Below the pieces are notes generated by a model. The model was not told where the DNA came from. It searched no databases and saw only the letters and a list, made by a program, of their open reading frames with translations. A program made the position numbers and the translations under genes. From the NCBI GenBank assembly GCA_964570205.1, contig CAZMXI010000003.1, forward strand, positions 1 through 64,000: a DNA stretch of 64,000 bases, in the 5' to 3' direction. The stretch comes from CAZMXI01 sp964570205 (GTDB lineage Bacteria > Planctomycetota > Phycisphaerae > Tepidisphaerales > Tepidisphaeraceae). Of this stretch, positions 34,314 through 43,888 are shown one piece after another. The stretch's first letter is position 1; each line of letters begins with the position of its first letter.

Positions 34314-35758
34314 ATGAGCCGATTCCCCAATCAGATGCCCGGACCGGGGCTTGTGGATGCCGTTTTCTCCAACATGCCCGCGGCACAGACCCGCCCGGCC
34401 AGCATGCCGGAATGGGCCTACAAGACGCTCCAGGCGTCCAAGGGGCTTCCGGCCGCCGAGCGATACAAGTTCATGCGCTTCGCTGAACAGGAGGCACGTC
34501 AGCAGGCCAGCATGCCGCGCGACTGGCGCAGCGATTACCTGCCGACATTGCCGCCTTTGACCGACGCCCGCGGCCAGTTCTTGGGCGGGCTGAACGCGGC
34601 TTTCACCGAAGGCGCTGCCAACGTAGCAGCCCGTGGTCTCGGCGTGGCCATGCCCGGACTCTCCGCGGACCTGCAAACCGGCTTGCAGGGCCAGTACGCC
34701 TACGATGACCGCTGGTACAACCGGGCGGCCAATGTCGCTGGCTCTGTGACGCCTATTGTCCCGGTGATGATGACGAGCGGCCCGGTGGGCTTGGCCGCCT
34801 ACGGAGCCGGCCAGGGCATCGGCCAGGCCCGCATCGACACCGAGCTTTCGCGCCGGGCGGGGAACATCGTCACCCCCGCCCAGGCTGGCGGGGCGATCAT
34901 CTCCCAGGGCCTGCAAGGTGCGGCGGCCGGCTACCTCCAAGGCAAGCTCTTCTCCGTAGCCGGCAAGCTCGCCGCCCCCGTCGCCAGGGGCATCGGCAAC
35001 ACCGCCATCGGCAAGGCACTGCCCGCGAGCGTCCGAACCGCCACGGGCTACGGCGCTGCCATCGCTGGCGACATGGCCGCCAACGCCGTCACCGAGCCGG
35101 CACAGCAGGTTGTGCAGAACCTGTACTCCATGAACACGGTGCCACCCCCCGACCTCGCACTGATGCGGAAAGAGCAGGGCTTCTGGCCGGCGGCCACCTC
35201 CGGGGTTGCCGAGGCGGCGGAATCCGGGCTGTACGAGGGGCTGATTATGTCGCCCTTCACCGTGGGCGCTGCCCGCTCTTCGCGCCGGCAAGTCCGAGCC
35301 GAGCAGGGCAACGTGGGCCGGTTGGGCGCTGCCCGCCAGGCCACCGCCGGCCGGCCCATGCAGGAGCCCGCCCCGGCAGGCGCGCGGGATGCCTACCTCC
35401 GCATGTATGACCCCATCGCCGCCGACGAGGCCATGCTCGACCGGCTCGACCCGCAACTCACCCAGGCGGCCCAGGAACAGCGCGCCACCGCAGCGCGGAG
35501 CGAGATCGAGGCCCAGGAGGCGGCCATCGACGCCCGCGAGGCGGACCCCATCCGCGCCGCCTACGAAGCCATGAGCAGCCGTGACCTCTGGAACGCGGTG
35601 CGCGCCAGGGGCGGCCGGGCAGGATTCCGGGAAGCCAACATCGAGACGCTGATCGGCATGGACCGCGTGGCGGCCGAAGCAGCCGCCCAGGCTGCCCAGC
35701 AGGCTACGCCCCCGCAACGCACAGAGGCTCCGACGCCCGAACCCATGCCGAGACAGGT
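34314..35758 (+). CDS. Giant polyvalent protein, N-terminal part (reads into an artefactual gap)
   Basis: The first 481 residues of a protein that continues beyond the run of N. It begins MSRFPNQMPGPGLVDAVFSN, then has hydrophobic Gly/Ala-rich stretches (NVAGSVTPIVPVMMTSGPVGLAAYGAGQGIGQAR, GYLQGKLFSVAGKLAAPVARGIGN), followed by helical, Ala/Glu/Gln-rich sequence and a Pro-rich linker. Such glycine-alanine hydrophobic zones are common near the start of phage polyvalent or internal virion proteins and may interact with membranes during injection. The 55 bases before the gap recur directly after it, and deleting one copy plus the N gives one continuous frame with the next entry. Confidence 0.8.
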
Positions 35759-35913
35759 NNNNNNNNNNNNNNNNNNNNNNNNNNNNNNNNNNNNNNNNNN
35801 NNNNNNNNNNNNNNNNNNNNNNNNNNNNNNNNNNNNNNNNNNNNNNNNNNNNNNNNNNCTACGCCCCCGCAACGCACAGAGGCTCCGACGCCCGAACCCA
35901 TGCCGAGACAGGT
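35704..35913. other. False gap: identical 55-base contig ends around 100 N
   Basis: Bases 35704-35758 and 35859-35913 are identical and flank 100 N. The offset is 155 bases. Removing 155 bases puts the frames on both sides in register, so the two contigs simply overlap by 55 bases and nothing is missing. A 55-base overlap is what a de Bruijn assembler leaves at a broken k=55 junction. Confidence 0.92.
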
Positions 35914-38900
35914 CCAGACCCCGCCAACGCCGCAAATTGCGTCTGGTGAGGTTGTGGAACCCGGTACGGGCATCCCTGACTGGGCTCGGGATGAGATGGT
36001 GCGGCAGGGGAAGAATCCAGACCGACTGTTGAACGACGTCGACGCCGCCAGGCCCGAGACAGCCAAGCAACTGGCCAATGACCCAGTCACCAAGTACCTG
36101 GAAACTGTTGACCCGGCGATGGCCGATCGCGCGCGGCGCGGCGACCTGTCTGCCAAGGAATATGGACAGGCGATGGCGGCGATGAAGGCTGCGAAGGCTA
36201 ACCCGGCCCCGCCCGCCCCCGTCAACGAGGCTGATGAGCCATTCCAGCAGCCCACGATTGCCGCACGACGCCGTGAGGTGATGGATGCCCTTCGCCATGA
36301 GGTGGCCATCGCCGACCTCGACAACCTGCTCCGTTCCAAGTCGCAGATCAGCGGCCAGCACATGTACCACCGGGCCGCCATCAAAAACAGCACGGTGGGC
36401 TACCGGGTGATGCGCGGCGACCTTGAACCCAAGGCGCTGGTGTCCGAGGAAGAGGCGTTGCGCATCGCCGCCGAGATGCCCGAGGGCAGCGCCGCCCGCA
36501 ACCTGCTGCTGGAATACAACAACCTCACCGGCTCGGGCCGTCCGCGCCAGCGATCCGCCGCCCAGATGGAGGCGGAAGTCGCCAAGCTGCCCGACCGCCC
36601 GGATGACGAGGTGCCATTCTCCGTCAGCCGTGGAGAGCCGGACCTGTTCGGACGGCCGGTCTACGACCCACAGGGCAACCAGCAGCTTCCGCTGTTCCAC
36701 GAGCCAGTGGATGCCCCCAAGCCCAAGAAGACCGCTGAGGAGGCGAAGATCGAACGGCTGTATCGCCCGGCCGCCGATGCGACGGGGAATATGTTCGAGG
36801 GTTCACAGCAGCCCCCACAGCCACAGCCCGACCCGGTAGAGGCACCAGCCCAGCCCCCACAGCGCCAGCAGGCACGCGCTGGCGATGAGAGTGGCGAAGG
36901 CGTTGGAAGGGCCACGGGGCAAGACCAGAGTGTAACCGAAGTCAAGCCGACCGCCGAATCGCTCAAGCCTCGCATCCGGATGATCCTCAGGGAGTTTCCG
37001 GGTTCATCCATTCAGGAGCTCGGCAGCGTGCTGGGAGTGAAACCGCACGGGTACTCCGACGAAGGTAATCCCCTGGCCAACCCGCTGAATCAGGCCCTGA
37101 AAGAGATGCGGGATGCCGGCGAGATCGATGCCAGGTTCTCGGCCATGGGGAGCAATGTCAGTTTTCGCCTCGTCGAGTCCGACAAGCCGGCTGCGCCCAT
37201 CGCGGGCGATACCCTGGCCGATACCGTCGGCGATTTCGTCCGCGGGATGGATGAGCCGGTCGAGGTGGATCAGCGGCGGACGCTGGATCGCGCCCTCTAC
37301 GACACCGGGGGACAGTTGCGCGGCGTGGTCTTCGATGATGGCACGCTCGCCGTGGGCGATGCCGGCGCGATGGTGCACGACGACATCGCCCAGGCGTTGG
37401 CCGGCGGGCGCAAGGTCATCGGCAAGGTCATCCTGCGCCGCCGTGACGGTGAGGTTTTCGCGTTCCTGACCGAAGGCGATGGCAGCGCCCTGGCCGCCCC
37501 GGTCTGGGCGCGCATGGGCATGCAAGCGGATCCGGCCAACTCCCGCCTGCTGGTGGGTACGCTGGGCAAGAGCGCCAAGCCAAAGCCCGCCGACATGATG
37601 CTCGATGCCCGGGAGGATGGGCCGGATACCTGGGATGCCGTCGCCCGACCCGCCTCCGGAGCGGGGAAGCTGGCCGGCCGGACCCTCCAGGGCGTGCCGA
37701 TGCCGGAACTGGTGAAGCTGGCCAAGGAGCTCATGGGGCACCTGCCCGCGGTCCAGAAGCTCACCACCGCCCGCGGCATGTTCATCGCCCGGGGCAGGGG
37801 ACACATCGCCATCGACCCCACCACCGCCGATGAGACCCAGCAGCTTGCCCAGACCCTCGCCCACGAAATTGGCCATCTGACCGACTTCCTGCCCGATGGC
37901 GAAATCGACCGCGGCAACCTGCTGGCCCGGGTCAAGTCGCTCAAGCCGGTGATCGGTGCCCTGGGCAGGCTCCGGGTATTCATCAAGAACACCATCGACG
38001 GCGAGACCGGACCCACCAATCGCGAGCTTCGCGCGGAGATCATGGAGTTGTCCGCCTGGTGGCGGCCGGGGGATATGACCAGCGACTATCGGCGCAGCAG
38101 CGTCGAGCTGTATGCCGATGCCCTCTCGGCCTTCCTGAACAGCCCCGGCGACCTGGCCGCCCGAGCCCCCAAGTTCTACGCGGCACTGCTGGAGAACCTC
38201 GACCGCAAGCCCCAGATGCTCGAAGCGTACCTGAACCTCCAGGACCTGCTTGCCGGCGATCCCGACGAACTGGCCGAAGTCCGCCGGGCGGACATCCGCG
38301 AGGGGTTCGCCGATGGCGAGACAGCCATGCGGGCGCGGGCCGAAGAGCGCCGGGCATCGACCTTCAGCATCATCCATACCATCCAGCAGGCCCTTTTCGA
38401 CCGAGCCGCGCCGCTCATCCGGCAGGAAAAGGCCCTGGCCAAGCGAGGGCTTGGCCGCGATGAGCAGCGGGCCGCCCGCTATGCCCTGGAGGAGCTGGCC
38501 CTGGCCGACAACGTCAATCACCTCATGCTTGATCGCATCGAGCGCGAGGTCGTGCAGCCGACATTGAAGCTGGGCGTGTCGATGGATGACCTGGGCGAAT
38601 ACCTGCTGCTGCGCCGGATCATGTTCGAGCGTACGGACATCGCCAATCCCTTTGGCCATACGTCCGAGACAGCGCGGGTGCAGATGCAGGCCCTGAAGCG
38701 CAAGCTCGGGGACAAGGCTTTCGCCCAGGTGACCCGGAGCATGGGCGTGCTCGATGACATCGTCTTTGCCGCCGCCCAGGAGGCCGCCGAGCTGGGGACC
38801 TACTCGCGCAGCGCATTCGAGAAGCGCATCGCCCCCAACCGGGGCAACTATGCCGCCTTCGCCGTGGTGGATCATGTCTTCGACCGCATGCCGGCGGGGC

Positions 38901-41140
38901 TCAAGGCACAGGTGGGCACGTTCAAGCCGGTGGCCAACCCATTCACCACCACGATCATGAAGACGATCTCGCTGAACCGCCTCAACGAGCTCCAGCGGGC
39001 CAAGTTGACGGTGCGGGATCAACTGCTCCGCTACTTCCCCGAGGAAATCAGCAAGCTCAAGAGCCCAGAATCGCCCACCGCCCCCAACACGGGCAAGCTG
39101 GAACTGCTCGAAAACGGGCTGCTGGTGGGGTATGAGGTCGATCCGTACATCGGCCGAGTGTTCCAGCATCATGACGTCGGCATGCTCAACAACGTGGGCA
39201 AGGTGATGCAGTGGGCCAGCTACAAGGTGTTTCACCCGCTGTTTGTCACCTACAACCCCGTTTTCCACGTCCGCAACCTGTTCCGCGACTTCCAGCGCAC
39301 CTGGAAGAACCTCGGGCAGCATGCCACGATCGGCCGGCTGATGGGGGCGTACGTGCAGAGCATGCCATCGGCGTGGCGGCGGGCGCGGGGGATCACCGAT
39401 GAAGCCGTGCGCGAGATGCTCTCCGCAGCGGCCCTGGATGTTCCCTTCGTTGAGTTCGACTTCACCAGCGACTCGGTGGCCTATGAACGGCTGATGGATC
39501 AATACGGGCTCGGCGGCGACAAGGGCCGCTCGCGCCTGACCAGCGTGCTGATGGCCATTCCCGATGCCGTTGAGAAGCTGGGCGTGTTCATGGAATCCCT
39601 GCCCAAGCTGGCGGCCTGGAAGCTGCTGGGCGAGGATGATGTGACCGGCCAGGAGCGGAGCTACATCGTCCGCAACAACGTCGGCACCCCCAACATTCGC
39701 CGCAAGGGCTTGGCAACGAATCTTACAAATGGCGTCTGGATGTACTCCAACGTCTTCATCCAGGGCATCCGGGCGGACATGGAATCGGCGACATCGCCCC
39801 GCACTGCGGCGGGTTTCTGGCTGCGGACGGCGCTGGTGAACGTGCTGCCGAAGCTGGCGGCCAAGGCGGCGCTGGCTGGGCTGTTCGGCGTCGGTCTGAA
39901 GAAGCTCTTCGAGCAGATTCCCAGCTATGACCTGGTGAACCACCTGATTGTGCCGCTGGGCATGCTCGAGCCGGATGATCAGGGCCGGACCAAGGCGGCC
40001 TATTTCCTCATGCCCCAGGATGAAACCGGCCGGCTGATCGGCGCCATGGTGTGGATGATGGCCAATGCCGACAAGCAGGGCATCGAGAAGACCCTCCAGG
40101 GCATCACCCATTACAACTTCGCGTTCGGTCCGAACCTGTCCCCGGCGATCAACATCCCCATGGCCTGGATGGATTACGCCAGGGGCATCAATCCATTCGA
40201 GCGGTTCTTCCGCCGCAACGTGGTGGCCAGGGAGGCATGGGATGCCGGCGGATGGCATGCCGCCCGGTCCATGGTGCGGTGGACGCTGGATCAGGGCGGC
40301 TACATCTCCACGGTGGCCGATGCGATGATGCCCGACGAGAACGGGCTGATTCAGCCGCGCCGGGTGGAGCGGGTGATCGACCGCATTCCGGGCCTGCGCC
40401 AGCTCATCCGCATCACCGACAAGGGCCTCGTCGAGCGGCAATGGGATGAGATTGCCATCGAGGATGCCGAGAGTGCCCGTTTCCGCATCGGCTTGCCGGA
40501 CAGCGTCAGGCCGCTGCTGCATGAGCGGTATCGCCTGGGCAGGGTGGGCGTCGAGAAGCTCGAAGGGCCGGACATGGAGACCCTCGCCGGCCTCGATGGG
40601 TTCTACAGCGATTATCTGGACATCAGCCGGGAGATGAAGATCGCCAAGGAGTCCGGAGATACCAAGGCGTTTGAATGGCACAAGGGCCGCCTGGATGAAC
40701 TGGCCAAGGATACGGGTCGGATGATCCGATCCACCAACCCCGAGGATCGTAAGCGGTTGCGGGAGATGGCGACGGCCAAGGTGCTGCGCAGCCGGCAACT
40801 GACCCCCGCCGAGCAGGATGAAGCCCTGCGACGGGCCGGGCTGGAAAAGCCGGTGGACCTGGACATGCAGCGGGAACTGGCGGCGCTGCGGAAGAAGGCC
40901 AAGGCGTACGGCGAGGCCCGCGAGCGACTGACCGACTCCAAGCAGCGGCCCCAGGCCATCGAGGCGATGAGAAGCAACCGGCTCACGGCCAGGGAATCAG
41001 CGCGGCTTGCGCAACTGGAAAAGCTGGATCAGAACATCGACACGATCCGCAAGCGGATGGAGGCCGGCAAGCTCGATGAGCAGGTCGGGCGTCGAATGAT
41101 GGAGCGACTGGTGGGCTCGGCACAGAAAGGAGCACGATGA
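35859..41140 (+). CDS. Giant polyvalent protein, main part: winged helix, HExxH zinc peptidase, LPD38-like region
   Basis: Continuation of the gene that starts at 34314; corrected length is 2,223 residues (numbering below uses it). After Pro-rich linkers, about 832-905 is winged-helix-like (KPRIRMILREFPGSSIQELGSVLGV). Residues 1100-1250 carry TLAHEIGHLTDF, an HExxH zinc-peptidase motif (His1132), and SSVELYADALSAFLNSP, the usual companion segment. From about 1590, HPLFVTYNPVFHVRNLFRDFQRTWKN and later LVNHLIVPLGMLEPDDQGRTKAAYFLMPQ resemble large polyvalent protein domain 38 of phages. The C-terminus is charged and helical. Such proteins are thought to enter the host with the DNA and act at once. 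It overlaps the next gene by four bases (ATGA). Confidence 0.85.
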
Positions 41141-41763
41141 TCGCAGAGGTTGACTTGCACAAGGTGCGGGGCACGCTGAACACCCTGGCCCGGCGGAAAC
41201 TGGGGCTGTTCAGTGCATTCCCCGAGTTCAGCCGGCAGGACCTGGCCCAGGATGCCCTGGAGGCGGTGTTGCGGGCGTCGGAGAGGTTCAACCCGGAACA
41301 GAGCAGCGTCACGACCTTCGCTTACGTGGTGGGCGCCAGGCGGCTGATCGACAAGTTCCGCATCCGGAACCGGGAGCGGGAACGCATTGGGCGCCTGCCC
41401 CTGCCGTCGACCGTGGGGCATGACCAGAACGACGCCAGCGGCCTGGCCGATTGGCTGTTCCGCATCCGCATCAGCGCCCGGGCGATGTTTGGGAACAAGG
41501 CCTATCGCATCCACGGGCGGCATTACCGCATCCCACAACTGGCGGCCCTGGCCCTGCTGCAACTGAGAACGGGCCTGGCCCCCGACGTGCTGCGCGAGAT
41601 GCTCAAGGACCGGCGGGATCTGCTCAAGGCGATGGGGTTCCGGCACGTGCCCCGGCGGGCAGCGTTCAGGGACCTGGCGGCGGTGCTGGCGAAGCGACAG
41701 CCAGCGCTGGCGGGCCTCCGCGACTCGCCAGAGGTGGCGAGGCTGATCGGGGAGGGCAACTGA
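41137..41763 (+). CDS. Sigma-region-2-like protein of the element
   Basis: A 208-residue protein. FSRQDLAQDALEAVLRASERFNPEQSSVTTFAYVVGARRLIDKFRIRNRERER follows sigma-70 region 2 closely (acidic D-L-A-Q-D core helix, F-P-ss-TFAY, then R-Ld-FRirNR). The second half (YRIPQLAALALLQLRTGLAPDVLREMLKDRRDLLKAMGF) could replace region 4 with a different helix-turn-helix. It could direct RNA polymerase to late genes of the element, or it may have become a DNA-binding protein of the packaging module, since a DUF5681 gene follows. Overlaps both neighbours (ATGA and TGATG). Confidence 0.65.
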   Translation: MIAEVDLHKVRGTLNTLARRKLGLFSAFPEFSRQDLAQDALEAVLRASERFNPEQSSVTTFAYVVGARRLIDKFRIRNRERERIGRLPLPSTVGHDQNDASGLADWLFRIRISARAMFGNKAYRIHGRHYRIPQLAALALLQLRTGLAPDVLREMLKDRRDLLKAMGFRHVPRRAAFRDLAAVLAKRQPALAGLRDSPEVARLIGEGN

Positions 41764-42065
41764 TGCGGTCAGCAAACGGCGATAACGGCGATCGAGGACC
41801 TGGGGGCCAGTTCGCTCCGGGCAACAAGGGCGGGCCGGGGAATCCCCACGCCAAGCGTGTGGCGCGGCTGCGAGGGCTGTTATTGAACGCGGTCAGCGAT
41901 GAGGACCTCAAGGCGGTGGTCAACAAGCTCGTGGAACAGGCCAAGGCTGGCGATATGGCGGCCATCAGGGAACTGCTCCAGCGCCTGCTGGGGCCGCCGG
42001 TGGAGCTCGACTTCACCGAGCGGCTGGAGGCCCTTGAGACGATGATCCGGGACATTCAGAAGTAA
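41763..42065 (+). CDS. DUF5681-like protein
   Basis: A 100-residue protein. GGQFAPGNKGGPGNPHAKRVARLRGLLLNAVSDEDLKAVVNKLVEQAKAGDMAAIRELLQRLLGPP is the DUF5681 pattern (a Gly/Asn/Pro basic loop followed by helices), often encoded next to phage terminase genes. The start codon overlaps the preceding stop (TGATG); the longer frame from 41451 is a shadow. The last third (GDMAAIRELLQRLLGPPVELDFTERLEALETMIRDIQK) is repeated in a small frame 280 bases further on, part of a tandem duplication. Confidence 0.75.
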   Translation: MRSANGDNGDRGPGGQFAPGNKGGPGNPHAKRVARLRGLLLNAVSDEDLKAVVNKLVEQAKAGDMAAIRELLQRLLGPPVELDFTERLEALETMIRDIQK

Positions 42066-42076
42066 AGGACCTCATC

Positions 42077-42442
42077 ATGTTGACGCAGAAGCTGGCGAGA
42101 TTGGAACGGTCGGTTCAGGAAATCGGCGCGGGCAGGCAGTGCCCAACGTGCTTTGGGCGGAACGGTGTCGGCTGGACACCGCTGTTGACGGTCAACGGTG
42201 AACGGCAGGACGATCGCACCTATGATGAAGGCGGCCTGTGCCGGGGCTGTGGGGCGGAACCTGGGAGAATAGTGGACATTCAAACCGTGGGCGGGCCGAA
42301 AAAGGCGGGCGTGAGCGTGGGAATGTTGCACCATGCCGGCGATCAAGGAGCTTCTCCATCGCCTGCTGGGGCCGCCGGTCGAGCTGGAGGCGCTGGAAGA
42401 CATGATCAGGGACATTCAGAAGCAAAGGGCGTGATATGCTGA
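42077..42442 (+). CDS. Zinc-ribbon protein, copy 1
   Basis: A 121-residue frame. The first 70 residues form a small coiled start (MLTQKLARLERSVQEIGAGR) and a zinc ribbon QCPTCFGRNGVGWTP...LCRGCGAEPG with four Cys. The last 50 residues (GVSVGMLHHAGDQGASPSPAGAAGRAGGAG) are low-complexity and run over the duplicated DUF5681 tail in another frame, so this copy has probably lost its original stop. AAGGA stands before the ATG. It may be a small nucleic-acid-binding or protein-partner protein; function unknown. Confidence 0.65.
   Translation: MLTQKLARLERSVQEIGAGRQCPTCFGRNGVGWTPLLTVNGERQDDRTYDEGGLCRGCGAEPGRIVDIQTVGGPKKAGVSVGMLHHAGDQGASPSPAGAAGRAGGAGRHDQGHSEAKGVIC
42333..42434 (+). pseudogene. Duplicated DUF5681 C-terminal fragment
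   Basis: A 33-codon frame, MPAIKELLHRLLGPPVELEALEDMIRDIQKQRA, nearly the same as the C-terminus of the DUF5681 protein 280 bases upstream. It has no DUF5681 loop and is best seen as a remnant of the tandem duplication, although a tiny helical peptide could still be made. Confidence 0.55.
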
Positions 42443-42693
42443 CGCAGAAACTGGCCAAGCTGGAACGAACCGTGCGGGCCATCGGGGCAGGGAAGCAGTG
42501 CTCGATGTGCTTCGGTCGGGATGGTGTCGGGGGAACGCCGCTGATCTCATTCAGCGGCAAGTGTGCCGACGATCGCATTTACGATGAGAACCATCGGTGC
42601 CGTGCGTGCGGAGGCGAGCCGGTGAGCACGCTGGACATCACGTTCCCGGACCTGCCGCAGGGGACGGCAGACGCATGCGCGACAGCGGCTTGA
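42436..42693 (+). CDS. Zinc-ribbon protein, copy 2
   Basis: An 85-residue protein homologous, without gaps over about 68 residues, to copy 1: MLTQKLAKLERTVRAIGAGK, then QCSMCFGRDGVGGTP...CRACGGEPVSTLDI with all four ribbon Cys kept. It ends with a natural short tail and therefore probably shows the ancestral length. Keeping the Cys in both copies while other positions changed suggests selection for metal binding. It starts one base after the stop of the duplicated fragment. Confidence 0.7.
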   Translation: MLTQKLAKLERTVRAIGAGKQCSMCFGRDGVGGTPLISFSGKCADDRIYDENHRCRACGGEPVSTLDITFPDLPQGTADACATAA

Positions 42694-42702
42694 CATACGC
42701 CC

Positions 42703-43005
42703 ATGGCGGGTGTCAGCTATGCAACCATGGGGAACACAATCATAGGGCTACTCTTGACACTGCCGCTGGTGTTTGTGAACGAGATCGCAACAAAGACCAG
42801 GCATCCCGACGCCTACCGAAGGCCGCCTATTGCGTTCAGTCCCGCGGGCATGTTGACCCTGAACATTGTCTGGTTCGGGCTTCTCATTGCCGTATTCGTC
42901 TTCCTTATCCGTGGTAGCGGATGGTGGACACTTCTGCTTTTCCCGTGTGGCCTCATAGCGTCTCAGATCGTGCTGCTGATGCTGGTGTGGCGTCGGATAC
43001 GCTGA
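42703..43005 (+). CDS. Small membrane protein
   Basis: A 100-residue protein with three predicted membrane segments: TIIGLLLTLPLVFVNEIA, PAGMLTLNIVWFGLLIAVFVFLI and GWWTLLLFPCGLIASQIVLLMLVW, ending in WRRIR. No family is recognised. No Shine-Dalgarno is seen; an internal ATG eight codons later is an alternative. It lies directly after the duplicated zinc-ribbon genes on the same strand. Confidence 0.6.
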   Translation: MAGVSYATMGNTIIGLLLTLPLVFVNEIATKTRHPDAYRRPPIAFSPAGMLTLNIVWFGLLIAVFVFLIRGSGWWTLLLFPCGLIASQIVLLMLVWRRIR

Positions 43006-43017
43006 CATACGAAGGGC

Positions 43018-43665
43018 ATGGCTATGGCAGTCGTCACTCCCTGCGGCATGCAAATTCGCATCGACCCCCGCGAAGTATTTGCCATGATTTCAATCCTGCG
43101 CCGAGGCTCGACACGGCGCCGCAGTGTGCTGGGACTGCTCTGGTGCTGCGACGGAATCGAGAACATCCCCAATGCGATAGCCTATCTGGCAGGACTGGTG
43201 GCGATTTGCTTGGCCAGCAGCATCCCTTGGGCCATACCCTGCGCGGTCATAGGTGGGCAGCTCCTGGGACAGCTCCTTCGTCGAGACCTGGCTGCCTTCT
43301 CCAGCGTGGTCCTCGTTGTGCGAGGCTGGCTGACGGCTACGATGTATGTCCGTCAATCCGTGGCAATCGTGCTTGCCGCCATGCTGGGCGGGTGGATTGC
43401 AGTGGTACTGTGGATCGGATCGTCGCTTGCGTCTCCGGCGTTGGATCTACTCTTCGCGGCAAAGACCAGCAGTGTCATGCAATCGTACCTCCTTGCCTGG
43501 CGCTTGCTACTCAAAGGAACCGGAATCCAGTTGACAAGGGAGATGCTCCTTGCAGCGGTCGAAGATGGCTCATGGGAGAAGTCGTGGGAGGAATATGCCG
43601 AGGCAATGCCGATCAGCGCCGTAAGACTCGTTGCGGCGGACCTGGAGTTGGCCGGCCTGTCTTGA
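43018..43665 (+). CDS. Integral membrane protein, unknown
   Basis: A 215-residue protein. After a polar start with RRGSTRRRS, hydrophobic segments occur at about 50-70 (AIAYLAGLVAICLASSIPWAIPCAVIGG), 93-105 and 115-140 (SVAIVLAAMLGGWIAVVLWIGSSLA). The C-terminal 75 residues are soluble, helical and acidic (LTREMLLAAVEDGSWEKSWEEYAEAMPISAVRLVAADLELAGL). Two possible ATG starts six bases apart. It follows the small membrane protein by 12 bases, so they may work together. Function unknown. Confidence 0.6.
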   Translation: MAMAVVTPCGMQIRIDPREVFAMISILRRGSTRRRSVLGLLWCCDGIENIPNAIAYLAGLVAICLASSIPWAIPCAVIGGQLLGQLLRRDLAAFSSVVLVVRGWLTATMYVRQSVAIVLAAMLGGWIAVVLWIGSSLASPALDLLFAAKTSSVMQSYLLAWRLLLKGTGIQLTREMLLAAVEDGSWEKSWEEYAEAMPISAVRLVAADLELAGLS

Positions 43666-43888
43666 GTGAAGCGATTGCCGGTGGGCCCGGGTATTGCGCC
43701 GCATTTGGCGTGGCTGCAATCCTGGCGCGTTGGCCGTCGTTTTCGACTCTATGGTCGGCTGATGCCCCGCGGATGCACCAGCGTTGCAGTGGCGGGGGAA
43801 TCCTCGGGCATGATGCCGTCGGCGCAATAGAGCGGGCTGGCGTGTGAGGCCAGCCCGATTGGTGGAGGGAATTTGTGGAACCGTCTGG

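Larger units (their letters stand above)
41961..42639 (+). repeat. Tandem duplication of DUF5681 tail plus zinc-ribbon gene
   Basis: Two diverged units: about 41961-42282 and 42339-42639. Each starts with the end of the DUF5681 coding sequence (ELLxRLLGPPVEL, MIRDIQK) and runs into a gene beginning MLTQKLA-LER. The second unit lacks some bases of the DUF5681 part. The boundaries are approximate because the copies have drifted. Confidence 0.75.

Noticed and set aside
34257..35717. Upstream part of the 589-codon minus-strand frame ending at 33948
   Set aside because: Only the last 102 codons look like protein (membrane segments and zinc ribbon). The rest is the shadow of the polyvalent gene.
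37004..40798. A 1,264-codon minus-strand open frame
   Set aside because: Mirror of the polyvalent protein; Gly/His/Leu-rich translation without recognisable domains or Shine-Dalgarno.
42921..43847. A 308-codon plus-strand frame
   Set aside because: Overlaps the membrane protein at 43018-43665 in another frame; composition (many His, Arg, Cys, no membrane pattern) is shadow-like.
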